Shown here piece after piece: positions 34,238-45,474 of a DNA stretch of 64,000 bases. The notes beneath the pieces were generated by a model. The model saw nothing but the letters and a program-made list of their open reading frames with translations. It had not been told where the DNA came from and did no database searches. How positions within the stretch are numbered: position 1 is the first letter of the stretch; each line of letters begins with the position of its first letter. Both the position numbers and the translations under genes were made by a program. Source of the stretch: Oscillospiraceae bacterium (GTDB lineage: Bacteria > Bacillota > Clostridia > Oscillospirales > SIG627); assembly GCA_015065325.1 (NCBI GenBank), contig SVQO01000011.1, positions 1 to 64,000 on the forward strand, written 5' to 3'.

Positions 34238-35128
34238 TTATCTGCTCGGAAGCGTGATCCACGAGCCAAAGGTTGTGTCCCATTCCTCGGGATTAAAAGG
34301 AACCATTCCGCTCCAATGGGCGAAGGTCAGCTCGCCGAAGTATATTTTTCCGTTTACCTCGTAAAAGTCTACGCGCAAGTGCGGAATTCCCGCAGAAAGC
34401 TGTTCAGCCAGTGCACGCATTTGCTCGAAGGTTTTCGGCTTTTCGGGAGGGGTCTCCGCATTGGGATGACCGTTGGTTACGGGGATATGGTTATAATCCA
34501 TATCAAAGAAATCGAACTTGGTTTCCTCCCCTTCCTTTTGCCGCTCGGAAGCAACGAACAAAGCTTTTGCTTTTCCGTCAAAACAGAAAAACTTATAATC
34601 ACGAAGCTCGGCAGTTTTTTCATCCTCCATATAGGCTTCTGCCAAAATACGAGGCTTTACGTTTTTATAGGGCCATTCCCTGCCTGAATAATAAAAATTC
34701 TTTTTCAGACAGGACTCGATCTTTTCTTTGGCGGCAGCGCGGTCCATTTTAGCCTTATCTTTGACGATGACAAGTCCCCCGGAGTCATGGGTACATTTTA
34801 GCACAAATTGCTCCGGCAACGAATCAAAATCGATCTCGTCAAAGGAGTTCCATACGCCCAACGTGGGAATAATATATTCCTCGCCGATCTTTTCCGAAAC
34901 GAATTTTTTCGCCTCGTATTTATCCACCATAGTGGTATAAATCGGCTTGCGGTCATAGAGCTTGAGCCACTGCAGTTTTTCATTGAAGGTCACGGGGTTT
35001 TTCAGATGAAGGCTCTTCCCCATAATTACGCGGAATTTCATTTTCAGATATAAGGAGTCCGGCAACCATTTTAAATTTTCCTCTTTCACAAAAGGACGCA
35101 AAAGCTTATGTAAAGCTGTTCTTTTCAA
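34238..35128 (-). CDS. TupA-like ATP-grasp protein, copy 2
   Basis: A 296-residue paralog of the protein at 28581. It shares LQWLKLYDRKPIYTTMVDKY, the IPTLGVW(N/S)SFDEIDFD stretch, VLKCTHDSGGLVIV and REWPYKNV almost unchanged, and ends LRVDFYEVNGKIYFGELTF. Differences concentrate in the N-terminus and around residues 180-230, which may determine the acceptor. Two copies in one locus imply two separate ligation steps, such as two different substituents on the repeat unit. Confidence 0.88.
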   Translation of the reverse strand: MKRTALHKLLRPFVKEENLKWLPDSLYLKMKFRVIMGKSLHLKNPVTFNEKLQWLKLYDRKPIYTTMVDKYEAKKFVSEKIGEEYIIPTLGVWNSFDEIDFDSLPEQFVLKCTHDSGGLVIVKDKAKMDRAAAKEKIESCLKKNFYYSGREWPYKNVKPRILAEAYMEDEKTAELRDYKFFCFDGKAKALFVASERQKEGEETKFDFFDMDYNHIPVTNGHPNAETPPEKPKTFEQMRALAEQLSAGIPHLRVDFYEVNGKIYFGELTFAHWSGMVPFNPEEWDTTFGSWITLPSR

Positions 35129-35140
35129 AACTAATTCCTC

Positions 35141-36193
35141 TCAATCCATATAGGAGTAAAATTCAGCCAAGACTTTGTCGGGAGTATATTTTTTTGCTTC
35201 CTCGACGTTGTTTTTGGCGATTGCGAACGCCTTTTCGCGATCGTTATAAAGGGAAAGGATGGCATCGCAAAGCGCTTTGGGATCCTTGATGGGGATCAGG
35301 AGACCGTTGACGCCGTCTGAGATCACGTCCTTGTTATAAAGCCAGTCAGTGGCGATGATGGGAAGTGCTGCATTATAGGCATCAACCACGTTTCCGGGGA
35401 AGCCCTCTCCGTAGTAGTAGGTTGGAAACAGAAGGGCAAAATAGCCCCGCAGACCCTCGGTGGTCTTATCAAAATCAAGAACGCCGCCGTAGGTCATAAT
35501 TTCGGAATACTCCGTCAGAAGCCGTTCGAAGGTTTCCCGATAGCCCGGCGCGGGAATTCCGAAAATGTCAAGGGTAATGCAGGTTTCGCCCAGGGCGGCA
35601 TTTGCCATTTTCACCGCTTCGGCGGCAACGGCAATGCCCTTGCTTTCATCCACGCGCGAAAGGGTGCAAAGACGGATATGCTTTTCGGTATTCAGCGAAA
35701 GCTCCTCGGACTTAACGGAATTTAGCCGTTTAAGATTGGAAAGAATATGGATGTTTTCCAGTCCGAAGGCTTCCAGATCTTTTTTCAAATTCGGGGTTTG
35801 TACGAACAGTGCGCGATACTTTTTCAAGGTTTTGACATAGCCGGGCTTCTTTTTCAGCAAGGCGGGCAGAAAGCCGCCGATGACTACGTAATACATCTCC
35901 CTGCGGAAAAAGAAGTTGAAAAATCGAAAGATCGGAACCCCCACTTTAAATCCGTTATCGGCGGGCAAGATCACGATCTTCTCGCAGCGTGCAGAGAGAA
36001 GAAAGGTCCTCCACAGGAAGCGGAAAGGATGCTTCTTCCAGTTGTTGGTATTGGCGACCATAACGTTTCGTTCGCCGTATCGATTTTTTGTTTCGGCAGT
36101 AATAATAGTGGTACGGACCGCCTGGCCGTCGGCGATCTTATTGACGCCGTCTCCAAACTGCCCCCATATGCCGATTTTATATTTCGGTTTCAT
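35141..36193 (-). CDS. Family 4-like glycosyltransferase
   Basis: A 350-residue GT-B enzyme starting KYKIGIWGQFGDGVNKIADG and continuing QAVRTTIITAE. The C-terminal lobe has IRLCTLSRVDESKGIAVAAE, MTYGGVLDFDKTTEGLRG and YYYGEGFPGNVVDAYNAALP followed by IIATDW, a typical GT4 donor site. It lies 12 bases after the TupA-like gene and 13 bases before the next glycosyltransferase. Donor and linkage are unknown. Confidence 0.88.
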   Translation of the reverse strand: MKPKYKIGIWGQFGDGVNKIADGQAVRTTIITAETKNRYGERNVMVANTNNWKKHPFRFLWRTFLLSARCEKIVILPADNGFKVGVPIFRFFNFFFRREMYYVVIGGFLPALLKKKPGYVKTLKKYRALFVQTPNLKKDLEAFGLENIHILSNLKRLNSVKSEELSLNTEKHIRLCTLSRVDESKGIAVAAEAVKMANAALGETCITLDIFGIPAPGYRETFERLLTEYSEIMTYGGVLDFDKTTEGLRGYFALLFPTYYYGEGFPGNVVDAYNAALPIIATDWLYNKDVISDGVNGLLIPIKDPKALCDAILSLYNDREKAFAIAKNNVEEAKKYTPDKVLAEFYSYMD

Positions 36194-36206
36194 ATTTCCT
36201 CAAAAA

Positions 36207-37421
36207 CTATTTTCGTTTTTCTTTCACAGCAGTCTCTATCAGCTCCACAAAGCGCTTGGTATTCTTTGCGCGAGAATAGTGCTCCCGGGAGTAGGCGGCC
36301 GCATGTTCGCCGATCTCGGCGCATTCTTCGGGATGGTCCTTCAGATACAGGATCTTTTCCGCTACTGCTTCGGGACGGTAATCGGTGACGTTCACACCCA
36401 TTTTATATTGGTCAAAAAGACGGGTGTAATCCGACTCCTCCACGGAATTTAAGATGACGCGTTTTGCCGCCATCAGCTGGCAAGCCTTGCTGGGGATTCC
36501 GTTGCCGATAACGCCTTGCTTTAACGGGATGATCCCAACGTCGCAAGCGTTGTAAACGTGGGCAATCAGATCCAAAGGCTGCCAAGGAAGACAAATAATA
36601 TTTTTAAGTCCGCGCTTCTCGATCTCGTCGTAAACGACCTTCTTCTGGTTACCGTCACCGATAAGCAGGAAGGAAACGTCCTTTTCGTCTGCAAGCTTTT
36701 CCGCAACGTCCACGTACATTTTGTAATCGAACACGTAACCGAGAAGTCCGGCGAACTGCACGTAAAAGCGGTCTGTGGGCAGGTCGTATTTTTTGAAAAA
36801 CAAATTCTCCTCGCGGGAAATGGGGACGAACGCATGGTCGTCAAACCAGTTGTGGATCACCTTTACCTTCTTTTCGGGAACTTTTTCCTCCAGAAGCTTC
36901 ACCTTCATATCCTCGGACATTGCCACGATATAGGTGCACTTGCGATATAAAAGCTTTTGCAGAATACGGAGTGCGTGAAAAACAAGCTTGTTTTTAATGA
37001 CGCCGATGGACATAGCGTGGCCGGGAAATACGTCATACAAATTCAGGATAATGGGCACCTTTAAGGAACTGAGCAAAACTGCGTTGATAACGGAATTGGG
37101 GTTGGACTGCAAAAGAACCGCGTCATATTCTTTCTTATGCTTTTTCCAGATCTTTCTCGCCTTCCAGGCATAATTGACTTCATCCAGATAACGCTTGACG
37201 AAATTGTTTTTATTGATATTTTTCCGATGAATGATATCGTAAGAAAAGCCTTCGTAATTCAGCAAAGACTTGGGAATATCATCGTATTGTCCCGTCTTAT
37301 GGCTACTGATGGAATGAACCTCGAGACCCGCCTTTAACGAATCCTCAAGCAAGGTTTCGCACAGATGGTTGATGGAATTCGGGGTATCAAATCCCTCCGA
37401 GGTCAAAAACAAAATTTTCAT
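36207..37421 (-). CDS. Family 4 glycosyltransferase, WbuB-like
   Basis: A 404-residue GT-B enzyme: KILFLTSEGFDTPNSINHLC at the N-terminus, LQSNPNSVINAVLLSSLKVP, LNLYDVFPGHAMSIG, and a donor lobe with YVQFAGLLGYVFDYKMYVDV, LIGDGNQKKVV and GIGNGIPSKACQ-like sequence. The LYDVFP stretch resembles WbuB-type transferases, which often use UDP-L-FucNAc. That would fit the fnlABC genes in this locus, but the donor is inference. It overlaps the upstream sugar transferase by four bases, so it may add the second sugar. Confidence 0.87.
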   Translation of the reverse strand: MKILFLTSEGFDTPNSINHLCETLLEDSLKAGLEVHSISSHKTGQYDDIPKSLLNYEGFSYDIIHRKNINKNNFVKRYLDEVNYAWKARKIWKKHKKEYDAVLLQSNPNSVINAVLLSSLKVPIILNLYDVFPGHAMSIGVIKNKLVFHALRILQKLLYRKCTYIVAMSEDMKVKLLEEKVPEKKVKVIHNWFDDHAFVPISREENLFFKKYDLPTDRFYVQFAGLLGYVFDYKMYVDVAEKLADEKDVSFLLIGDGNQKKVVYDEIEKRGLKNIICLPWQPLDLIAHVYNACDVGIIPLKQGVIGNGIPSKACQLMAAKRVILNSVEESDYTRLFDQYKMGVNVTDYRPEAVAEKILYLKDHPEECAEIGEHAAAYSREHYSRAKNTKRFVELIETAVKEKRK

Positions 37422-38029
37422 TCAGATTCCTCCAAGTCCGCTTTCTTTGCTCCGCCTTCTACGATCCCATCGCCACGGAACACACAGCCTATGGTTTTCA
37501 CGACGCATTTTACGTCAAAAGCAAAGCTAAGTTTCATCACGTATTCGCCGTCAAGACTTGCTTTTTCTTTAATTCCGAGTTCGTCTCTGCCGTTCACCTG
37601 TGCCCAACCCGTTAGTCCGGGGAGCAGATCGTTTGCTCCATACAGATCACGCTCTGCTATCAAGTCCGTCTGAGAAGGGAGAGCCGGTCTTGGTCCTACA
37701 AAGCTCATTTTGCCACAGAGAATATTGAAAAGCTGCGGAAGCTCATCCAGACTCGTTTTGCGGAGAAAACGGCCGACTCTGCTGATATATCGATCGGGAT
37801 TTTCCAGTAAATGCGTAGGCAGATTCGGAGTGTTGACGTGCATGGTACGAAATTTAAACAGGCGAAACTTCTTCTTTTCCTTTCCCATTCTCTCCTGGCA
37901 AAAAATCACGGGACCGGGGTCATCGAAAACGATGATCACACAGATCAAAATCATCGGCACTGAACAAAGTAAAATGCCAAGAACCGACAACAAAAAGTCG
38001 ATCCATCTTTTAAAAAACATTCGGTACAT
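37418..38029 (-). CDS. Small monotopic phosphoglycosyl transferase (PglC/WcaJ-C type)
   Basis: A 203-residue catalytic core: one re-entrant N-terminal helix (FFKRWIDFLLSVLGILLCSV), FCQERMGKEKKKFRLFKFRT, KTSLDELPQLFNIL, MSFVGPRPALP and LLPGLTGWAQVNGRDELGI. It starts synthesis of a lipid-linked repeat unit. Being first in the locus B operon behind a strong promoter, it is the likely priming enzyme for the Wzx/Wzy polymer. A second in-frame ATG three codons in is an alternative start; neither has a strong ribosome site. Confidence 0.93.
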   Translation of the reverse strand: MYRMFFKRWIDFLLSVLGILLCSVPMILICVIIVFDDPGPVIFCQERMGKEKKKFRLFKFRTMHVNTPNLPTHLLENPDRYISRVGRFLRKTSLDELPQLFNILCGKMSFVGPRPALPSQTDLIAERDLYGANDLLPGLTGWAQVNGRDELGIKEKASLDGEYVMKLSFAFDVKCVVKTIGCVFRGDGIVEGGAKKADLEESE

Positions 38030-38073
38030 TTATATCACACTCGCCACTGCATCCGATACTCATAGTTATTTTA

Positions 38074-38102
38074 ACTATAGCACGAGCGGTCATAAAAGTC
38101 AA
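38074..38102 (-). promoter_or_regulatory. Promoter of locus B
   Basis: TTGACT, 17 bases, TATAGT on the minus strand, ending 44 bases before the first gene. It is probably the main promoter of the long operon. Confidence 0.82.
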
Positions 38103-38142
38103 TAAATATAATAATATATAATTTTTTCCATTCGTTTCTTAA

Positions 38143-38172
38143 CAAAAAAAGGACCGCCGAAGCAGTCCTTTT
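38143..38172 (-). terminator. Terminator of the kinase/nucleotidyltransferase/epimerase operon
   Basis: On the minus strand GGACTGC-TTCG-GCGGTCC, with a stable UUCG loop, is followed by seven T. It lies 12 bases after the epimerase stop codon. Confidence 0.9.
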
Positions 38173-38183
38173 CAAAACGATGT

Positions 38184-39254
38184 TTATGCAAGATAAAATG
38201 CCTTATACCATTCGGCAAAGCGGCGCAAGCCTTCACGGAGAGAGGTAGAGGGCTTGAAGCCGAAATCGCGCTCCAGGTCACTGACGTCTGCATAGGTAAC
38301 GGGGACGTCACCGGGTTGCATAGGAACCAGCTTCTTGTGAGCTTCAAAGTCGTAATCCTCGGGAAGAACCCCTGCGCGAACCAGCTCCTGCTGAAGGATA
38401 TCCACAAAATCAAGAAGATTTTCGGGGCTGTTGTTGCCAATGTTATACACACGGTAAGGCGGCAAAGGCAGGCCGTCTTCTCCGTTTTTCTTTTCGGGTG
38501 CGGCACCCATAATGAGACGAACACCCTCTACGATATCATCTACATAAGTAAAGTCGCGCTTACAGTTACCGAAATTAAAAATCTCAATGGTCTCACCCTT
38601 GATCAGTTTATTGGTAAATCCGAAATATGCCATATCGGGGCGACCTGCGGGACCGTAAACGGTGAAGAAGCGAAGCCCGGTAGAGGGAATGTTATAAAGC
38701 TTGGAATATGCGTGCGCCATCAGCTCGTTGCTCTTTTTGGTAGCGGCGTAAAGGCTGACGGGGTTATCGACCTTATCCTCGGTGCTGTAAGGGATCTTCT
38801 TATTGGAGCCGTAAACCGAGGAGCTGGAAGCGTAGACCAAATGCTCCACGGGGAAATTGCGGCAAGCCTCAAGAATGTTATAAAATCCAACCATATTGGA
38901 TTCGATATAAGCACCGGGATTGGTAATGGAATAGCGAACGCCTGCCTGCGCTGCAAGGTTGACGCAAACGGCGGGGCGATACTCCTCAAAGGTCTTATCG
39001 ATCAGCGCCTTATCGGCAAGGTTTCCCTTGATAAAGATCCATTCTTTTCCGGTTTCAGCGGCACATTTTTCAATTTCGAGGAGACGGTATTCTTTGATGG
39101 ACACGTCGTAGTAATCGTTTACGTTGTCAAAGCCTACCACGCGAATGCCGTCCACGCGCTTCATCAGCTCCTTGGCAAGGCAAGATCCTATAAATCCGGC
39201 TGCTCCGGTAACGAGAACGGTCTTATTTCTCAGATCAACGTTGGGGGTTAGCAT
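38184..39254 (-). CDS. UDP-glucuronate 4-epimerase (extended SDR)
   Basis: A 356-residue epimerase interconverting UDP-galacturonate and UDP-glucuronate. The NAD site is TVLVTGAAGFIGSCLAKEL. The signature pieces of this family are DNVNDYYDVSIKEYRL, AAQAGVRYSITNPGAYIESN, SSSVYGSNKKIPYS, the catalytic YAATKKSNE, TVYGPAGRPDMAYF and RDFTYVDDIVEG. Its start overlaps the nucleotidyltransferase stop by seven bases. As the distal gene of a GHMP kinase operon it fits uronic-acid salvage into nucleotide sugars, or supply of uronic acid to the adjoining polysaccharide locus. Confidence 0.93.
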   Translation of the reverse strand: MLTPNVDLRNKTVLVTGAAGFIGSCLAKELMKRVDGIRVVGFDNVNDYYDVSIKEYRLLEIEKCAAETGKEWIFIKGNLADKALIDKTFEEYRPAVCVNLAAQAGVRYSITNPGAYIESNMVGFYNILEACRNFPVEHLVYASSSSVYGSNKKIPYSTEDKVDNPVSLYAATKKSNELMAHAYSKLYNIPSTGLRFFTVYGPAGRPDMAYFGFTNKLIKGETIEIFNFGNCKRDFTYVDDIVEGVRLIMGAAPEKKNGEDGLPLPPYRVYNIGNNSPENLLDFVDILQQELVRAGVLPEDYDFEAHKKLVPMQPGDVPVTYADVSDLERDFGFKPSTSLREGLRRFAEWYKAFYLA

Positions 39255-39982
39255 AATCCTTTATACTCCTTTTGTACTTTTTCGTAGCTCTCAAGATTGC
39301 CGATATCATATCTTCTGCCGGGCATTTCCATTGCGTGAACGGGAGTTTGCTTGCACAGCCAAGCAATGTAGCTACCGGGGGCGTCTACGCCGCAACCGCC
39401 CTCAATGCCCTTTTTAACAAAGGAGGCATCCTGACGGGTGTAATAGTAGAAGGGGGGACAGCACCAGTTGCTCTTGGGCTCGGCGGGCTTTTCTTCCATA
39501 TCCGTGATCAGATCGTTTTCATCTACCTGAAGCACACCGCACTTCTGCAATTTCGCCTTATCTCCTTCGTAAAAACGCATCACGCAGCTGGTGCCCTTTT
39601 CCTTGGCGTACTGCATAAATTTGGTCAAGCTGAAGGAAAGGAGATTATCTCCTGCAATGACGAGCATATCGGAATCAAGCTTCAGCTCATCAATGGCAAA
39701 CTGGATGTCGCGAACTGCGCCGAGTCTGGTTTCATTGGATTCGGTGCCATCGTCAACCACCGTGATTTTTTGCACTTTTTCGTCAGCCCAGGCGCGAAAA
39801 TGGTGCGCAAACTTATGGTTGGAAATTACCACGTATTCATCGATCATTCCCAAAGTATCCATATCGTCGATCAGATGATCGAGAATGGTTTTTTCCTGAA
39901 CTTTGAGTAAGGGTTTGGGAAAATTCTCGGTCAAGGGGTAAAGTCGGGTGGCATAGCCTGCTGCCAAGATCAAACATTTCAT
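39248..39982 (-). CDS. Sugar-1-phosphate nucleotidyltransferase
   Basis: A 244-residue enzyme of the RmlA/GlmU-like family. KCLILAAGYATRLYPLTENF is followed by PKPLLKV, VIAGDNLLSFSL and MEEKPAEPKSN, all expected for nucleotide and sugar binding. It lacks the C-terminal left-handed helix of GlmU-type proteins. The start at 39982 has GGAG upstream and overlaps the kinase stop (ATGA); the earlier in-frame ATG lies inside the kinase gene. In context it should join UTP, or another NTP, to the product of the kinase. Confidence 0.9.
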   Translation of the reverse strand: MKCLILAAGYATRLYPLTENFPKPLLKVQEKTILDHLIDDMDTLGMIDEYVVISNHKFAHHFRAWADEKVQKITVVDDGTESNETRLGAVRDIQFAIDELKLDSDMLVIAGDNLLSFSLTKFMQYAKEKGTSCVMRFYEGDKAKLQKCGVLQVDENDLITDMEEKPAEPKSNWCCPPFYYYTRQDASFVKKGIEGGCGVDAPGSYIAWLCKQTPVHAMEMPGRRYDIGNLESYEKVQKEYKGLC

Positions 39983-41151
39983 AACAACACTCCATCCGCA
40001 CTTGCACACAGGCAAGCACTATATTTATTTTCAAGCTCGGGAAAAGCTTTGAAATACTCGGTCTGCACCTTTGCTCGGATCGATTCCCATTTTTCGGGAT
40101 CCACCAGTGCCATACAGCAGCCTTTAAATCCAGCACCGGAAAATCTGCCGCCGTAGATACCGTCCGTGGAAAGCATGATCTCGTAAATGGTCTTCAGTTC
40201 CGGAGATCCCGTTTCCCATTTGGTAATAGAGGATGCCCCGCTTTCAAAGGAAAGTGCGCCAAAGGCTTCAATATCGCCTTTTTTCCACGCCTCCACACCT
40301 TTTTCAACGCGGTCGTACTCTCCGTACCAATGCTCTGCCCTTCTGCGGAAGGTCTCTGGCAAGCGATCTCTGTATTGCAAAAAGACCTCGTAAGGAACGT
40401 CCCGCAAATTGGTTTCGGAAAATTTTCCGTATTCCATTCCCGCATAAGCCATCAACTCGTACGCAGCGCTACGCGCCTCATCGACGCGCATATTATACTT
40501 AGTGCCGATCAAATTTCGCTCGACGCCGGAAAAGAAAATTCCGATGCCAAAGGGCTTCATACCGGAAGGCTTTGAAAGCAGTTCGTAGGAATCGTCCTTG
40601 GTATCCAAGTACAAAAGCTGATCTTTTTTTCCAAAAACTTCACAGGACTGATCCAGTTTCCCGCAAGCAACCTCAACAAAATCATGCTCGGCTTCCAAAG
40701 CAAAATCTACCATTTGCCTCTTCGTCAAGTGAACATCATTCACACGGCAAAGTGCAGAAAGAAACGAGATGATCACCGCAGCCGAGGAAGACAATCCGCC
40801 GATGGGCAGATCTCCTACCATCATTACGCGAAGACCGCGTTCCAATGGAAATTGTTTTTTCAGCACTTTCGTTGCACCTCGAAGATAATCCGCCCAATCA
40901 CCTACCTTGCATTTAGGAGGCTGATGAACAGACCAGGACTGACGGGTATCAAACTGCGCGGAAGCAACCGTAACCGCGCCGCTTTCATCAGCGGCGTAGG
41001 CAGCATAGATCCCTTTGTCAATAGCAAAACCCGTGATCTTCCCAAGATTATGATCTACATGCGCCCCAAGAGGACACACGCGGTAGGGGCAAAAGCTGAC
41101 TCCGTCCGGTTCATGTTGATAAGTTCTCTCAAACAATTCTGCTGCGTTCAT
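39979..41151 (-). CDS. GHMP sugar kinase, galacturonokinase-like
   Basis: A 390-residue galactokinase-family GHMP kinase phosphorylating C1 of a sugar. The N-terminal motif reads CPYRVCPLGAHVDHN, where canonical galactokinases have PGRVNLIGEHTDYN. The Glu that contacts galactose O6 is Ala30 here, a feature I associate with galacturonokinases of plants. The ATP loop is DLPIGGLSSSAAVI, and motif 3 is GRFSGAGFKGCC. It is the first gene of an operon with a nucleotidyltransferase and UDP-glucuronate 4-epimerase, which fits galacturonate to galacturonate-1-phosphate to UDP-GalA to UDP-GlcA. Plain galactokinase remains possible, but no galT is present here. Confidence 0.82.
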   Translation of the reverse strand: MNAAELFERTYQHEPDGVSFCPYRVCPLGAHVDHNLGKITGFAIDKGIYAAYAADESGAVTVASAQFDTRQSWSVHQPPKCKVGDWADYLRGATKVLKKQFPLERGLRVMMVGDLPIGGLSSSAAVIISFLSALCRVNDVHLTKRQMVDFALEAEHDFVEVACGKLDQSCEVFGKKDQLLYLDTKDDSYELLSKPSGMKPFGIGIFFSGVERNLIGTKYNMRVDEARSAAYELMAYAGMEYGKFSETNLRDVPYEVFLQYRDRLPETFRRRAEHWYGEYDRVEKGVEAWKKGDIEAFGALSFESGASSITKWETGSPELKTIYEIMLSTDGIYGGRFSGAGFKGCCMALVDPEKWESIRAKVQTEYFKAFPELENKYSACLCASADGVLL

Positions 41152-41183
41152 ATTGATTCCTCACTTTTTTACCTTATGTGAAC

Positions 41184-41212
41184 ATTATAAACGGTTGTTT
41201 ATCACAAGTCAA
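41184..41212 (-). promoter_or_regulatory. Promoter of the GHMP kinase operon
   Basis: TTGACT, 17 bases, TATAAT on the minus strand, 33 bases before the kinase ATG. One arm of an inverted repeat overlaps the -35. Confidence 0.85.
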
Positions 41213-41240
41213 TCACAAATTTAAACATAATAACTTGTGA
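41202..41240. promoter_or_regulatory. Candidate operator between divergent kinase and lacZ promoters
   Basis: TCACAAGT at 41202-41209 and ACTTGTGA at 41233-41240 form a perfect 8-base inverted repeat with a 23-base spacer. A further TCACAA lies at 41213. It overlaps the kinase -35 and sits about 50 bases from the lacZ -35, so a repressor or activator could link both transcripts. Confidence 0.45.
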
Positions 41241-41286
41241 AAAAAAACATTCCTTCTTGCATTTTTTATTTATTTATGAAATTTGG

Positions 41287-41316
41287 TTGACTATACTTTT
41301 TCGTATATGGTAATAT
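41287..41316 (+). promoter_or_regulatory. Promoter of the GH2 beta-galactosidase gene
   Basis: TTGACT, 18 bases, TAATAT, ending 20 bases before the ATG, with GAGGTGA as ribosome site. Confidence 0.72.
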
Positions 41317-41326
41317 AAGCATGTGA

Positions 41327-44161
<2,835 letters not shown>

Positions 44162-44163
44162 GC

Positions 44164-44197
44164 AAAAAAACGGATGCCGCTTGGCATCCGTTTTTTC
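44164..44197. terminator. Bidirectional terminator between lacZ and the second GH28 gene
   Basis: CGGATGCC-GCTT-GGCATCCG flanked by seven A and six T lies between convergent stop codons. It ends both transcripts. Confidence 0.95.
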
Positions 44198-45473
44198 AGA
44201 AATTGCAATTTTCTTTCCTCATATTCTCGCAGTCGGCAAAGCGGGAAAGCCCTTTCCACTCGTCACGACAAGCCTCGGAAACGAAAGCCTGCACGTTTTT
44301 CAGGGACAGACCGGAAACGCCTTGTGCTGAAAAGGCGTATTCCCCTCTCTCGCTCGGTGCTCTTTCATCCAGAATAAAAGGCGCAGGAACGATCTTCATT
44401 GAAAAATCACGTATCTCCACGTCGGAGATGCAGCCGTTTTTTTCACTTTCGAAAGAAGCGGCACAAAAGCACTCCGATACGTAATCGGAAATGGAAACGT
44501 TTCGGATCACGCTGTCATTCCACTGCAAAAAGCGGAAGGGATAGGACACGTTCTCGGAGCGGATCCCGCGGCATATGAGTCCGTAAAGGTTGGCGTCTCC
44601 GCGTTTAAGGTAAGCGGTCATCAGTTCAAGGGCAGACCCTGCTCTCGTAATCGAAAGGTCACTGCAAACCACATCTCGGATCTCACCGACCCCCACGCCG
44701 AAGCGAATGCCGCAAGCAGAGCTCGCAAGCTTGCAGCGGGAAATTCGAATCCCTTCGCAGACCTTTCTTCCGCTTAGCAATTTTCTTCCGTTACAGCGGA
44801 TCGCGATGGCGTCGTCGCCCGTATCGATATCACAGTTCACAACGGAAACGTCAAAGCAAGTATCAAGATCGATTCCATCCGTATTTGCATGATTCAGCGG
44901 ATTTCGGACCGTGATTCCCTCAATGCTCGCATGCTCGCATCCGTGAAGGAGAAGACTCCAGCACGGTGAATCCTCGATGGTAAAATCGCAGATACGAACA
45001 TTTTTGCATTCCACCAGGGCGATCATTTGTCCGGGTCTTTGCCCGTTTATTGCCTTGGCAATTCCGCGGCTCCAGAAATAATTGAAGGATTTACAGCGAT
45101 GGGGTGTATCGAAAAATGCTTTTCCGTTTCCGCAAATGATCCCTTTTCCGGTAATGGCGATATCCCGTTGCTCCACGGCAAGGATCAGGTGCCTTCCGCT
45201 CCAACCCTCCCGCTCACTTTCAAAGTTCTGGGGATATTCATCCAACGCATTATAGTGAGACAGATCTCCGCTCCCCTTCAGCACCGAGCCCTCTTCCAGA
45301 TGAAGTTCGACGCGGTCGCGCAAGCGAATCGTTCCACTCAAATAGAACCCTTTGGGCAGAATCACCTTACCGCCCCCATGCTCCGATACGAAATCAACGG
45401 CTTTTTGAATCGCGTCGGTATCAAGGCTGACTCCGTCTGCCTTTGCACCGAATTGTAAAACCGAACAGTCCAT
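44196..45473 (-). CDS. GH28-family glycoside hydrolase (polygalacturonase-like)
   Basis: A 425-residue right-handed beta-helix enzyme starting MDCSVLQFGAKADGVSLDTD. GH28 motifs are clear: HANTDGIDLDTC (D199) and DTGDDAIAI (D220, D221), with the expected 21-residue spacing. At the GHG histidine position it reads SSACGIRFGVG, so the usual His is not evident. The start at 45473 has GGAGG seven bases upstream; the longer frame runs back into the upstream gene. No signal peptide is seen, so the substrate is probably an imported oligogalacturonide or rhamnogalacturonan fragment. It is co-directional with the small membrane protein upstream. Confidence 0.87.
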   Translation of the reverse strand: MDCSVLQFGAKADGVSLDTDAIQKAVDFVSEHGGGKVILPKGFYLSGTIRLRDRVELHLEEGSVLKGSGDLSHYNALDEYPQNFESEREGWSGRHLILAVEQRDIAITGKGIICGNGKAFFDTPHRCKSFNYFWSRGIAKAINGQRPGQMIALVECKNVRICDFTIEDSPCWSLLLHGCEHASIEGITVRNPLNHANTDGIDLDTCFDVSVVNCDIDTGDDAIAIRCNGRKLLSGRKVCEGIRISRCKLASSACGIRFGVGVGEIRDVVCSDLSITRAGSALELMTAYLKRGDANLYGLICRGIRSENVSYPFRFLQWNDSVIRNVSISDYVSECFCAASFESEKNGCISDVEIRDFSMKIVPAPFILDERAPSERGEYAFSAQGVSGLSLKNVQAFVSEACRDEWKGLSRFADCENMRKENCNF

Positions 45474-45474
45474 C

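Noticed and set aside
38316-39251. 311-codon open frame on the plus strand
   Set aside because: It is antisense to the UDP-glucuronate 4-epimerase gene; such long antisense frames are common at this base composition.
39979-41151. Reading this kinase as part of a Leloir galactose pathway
   Set aside because: No galT or galE-like partner is present; the downstream genes are a nucleotidyltransferase and a UDP-glucuronate 4-epimerase, and the GEHTDYN motif is altered.
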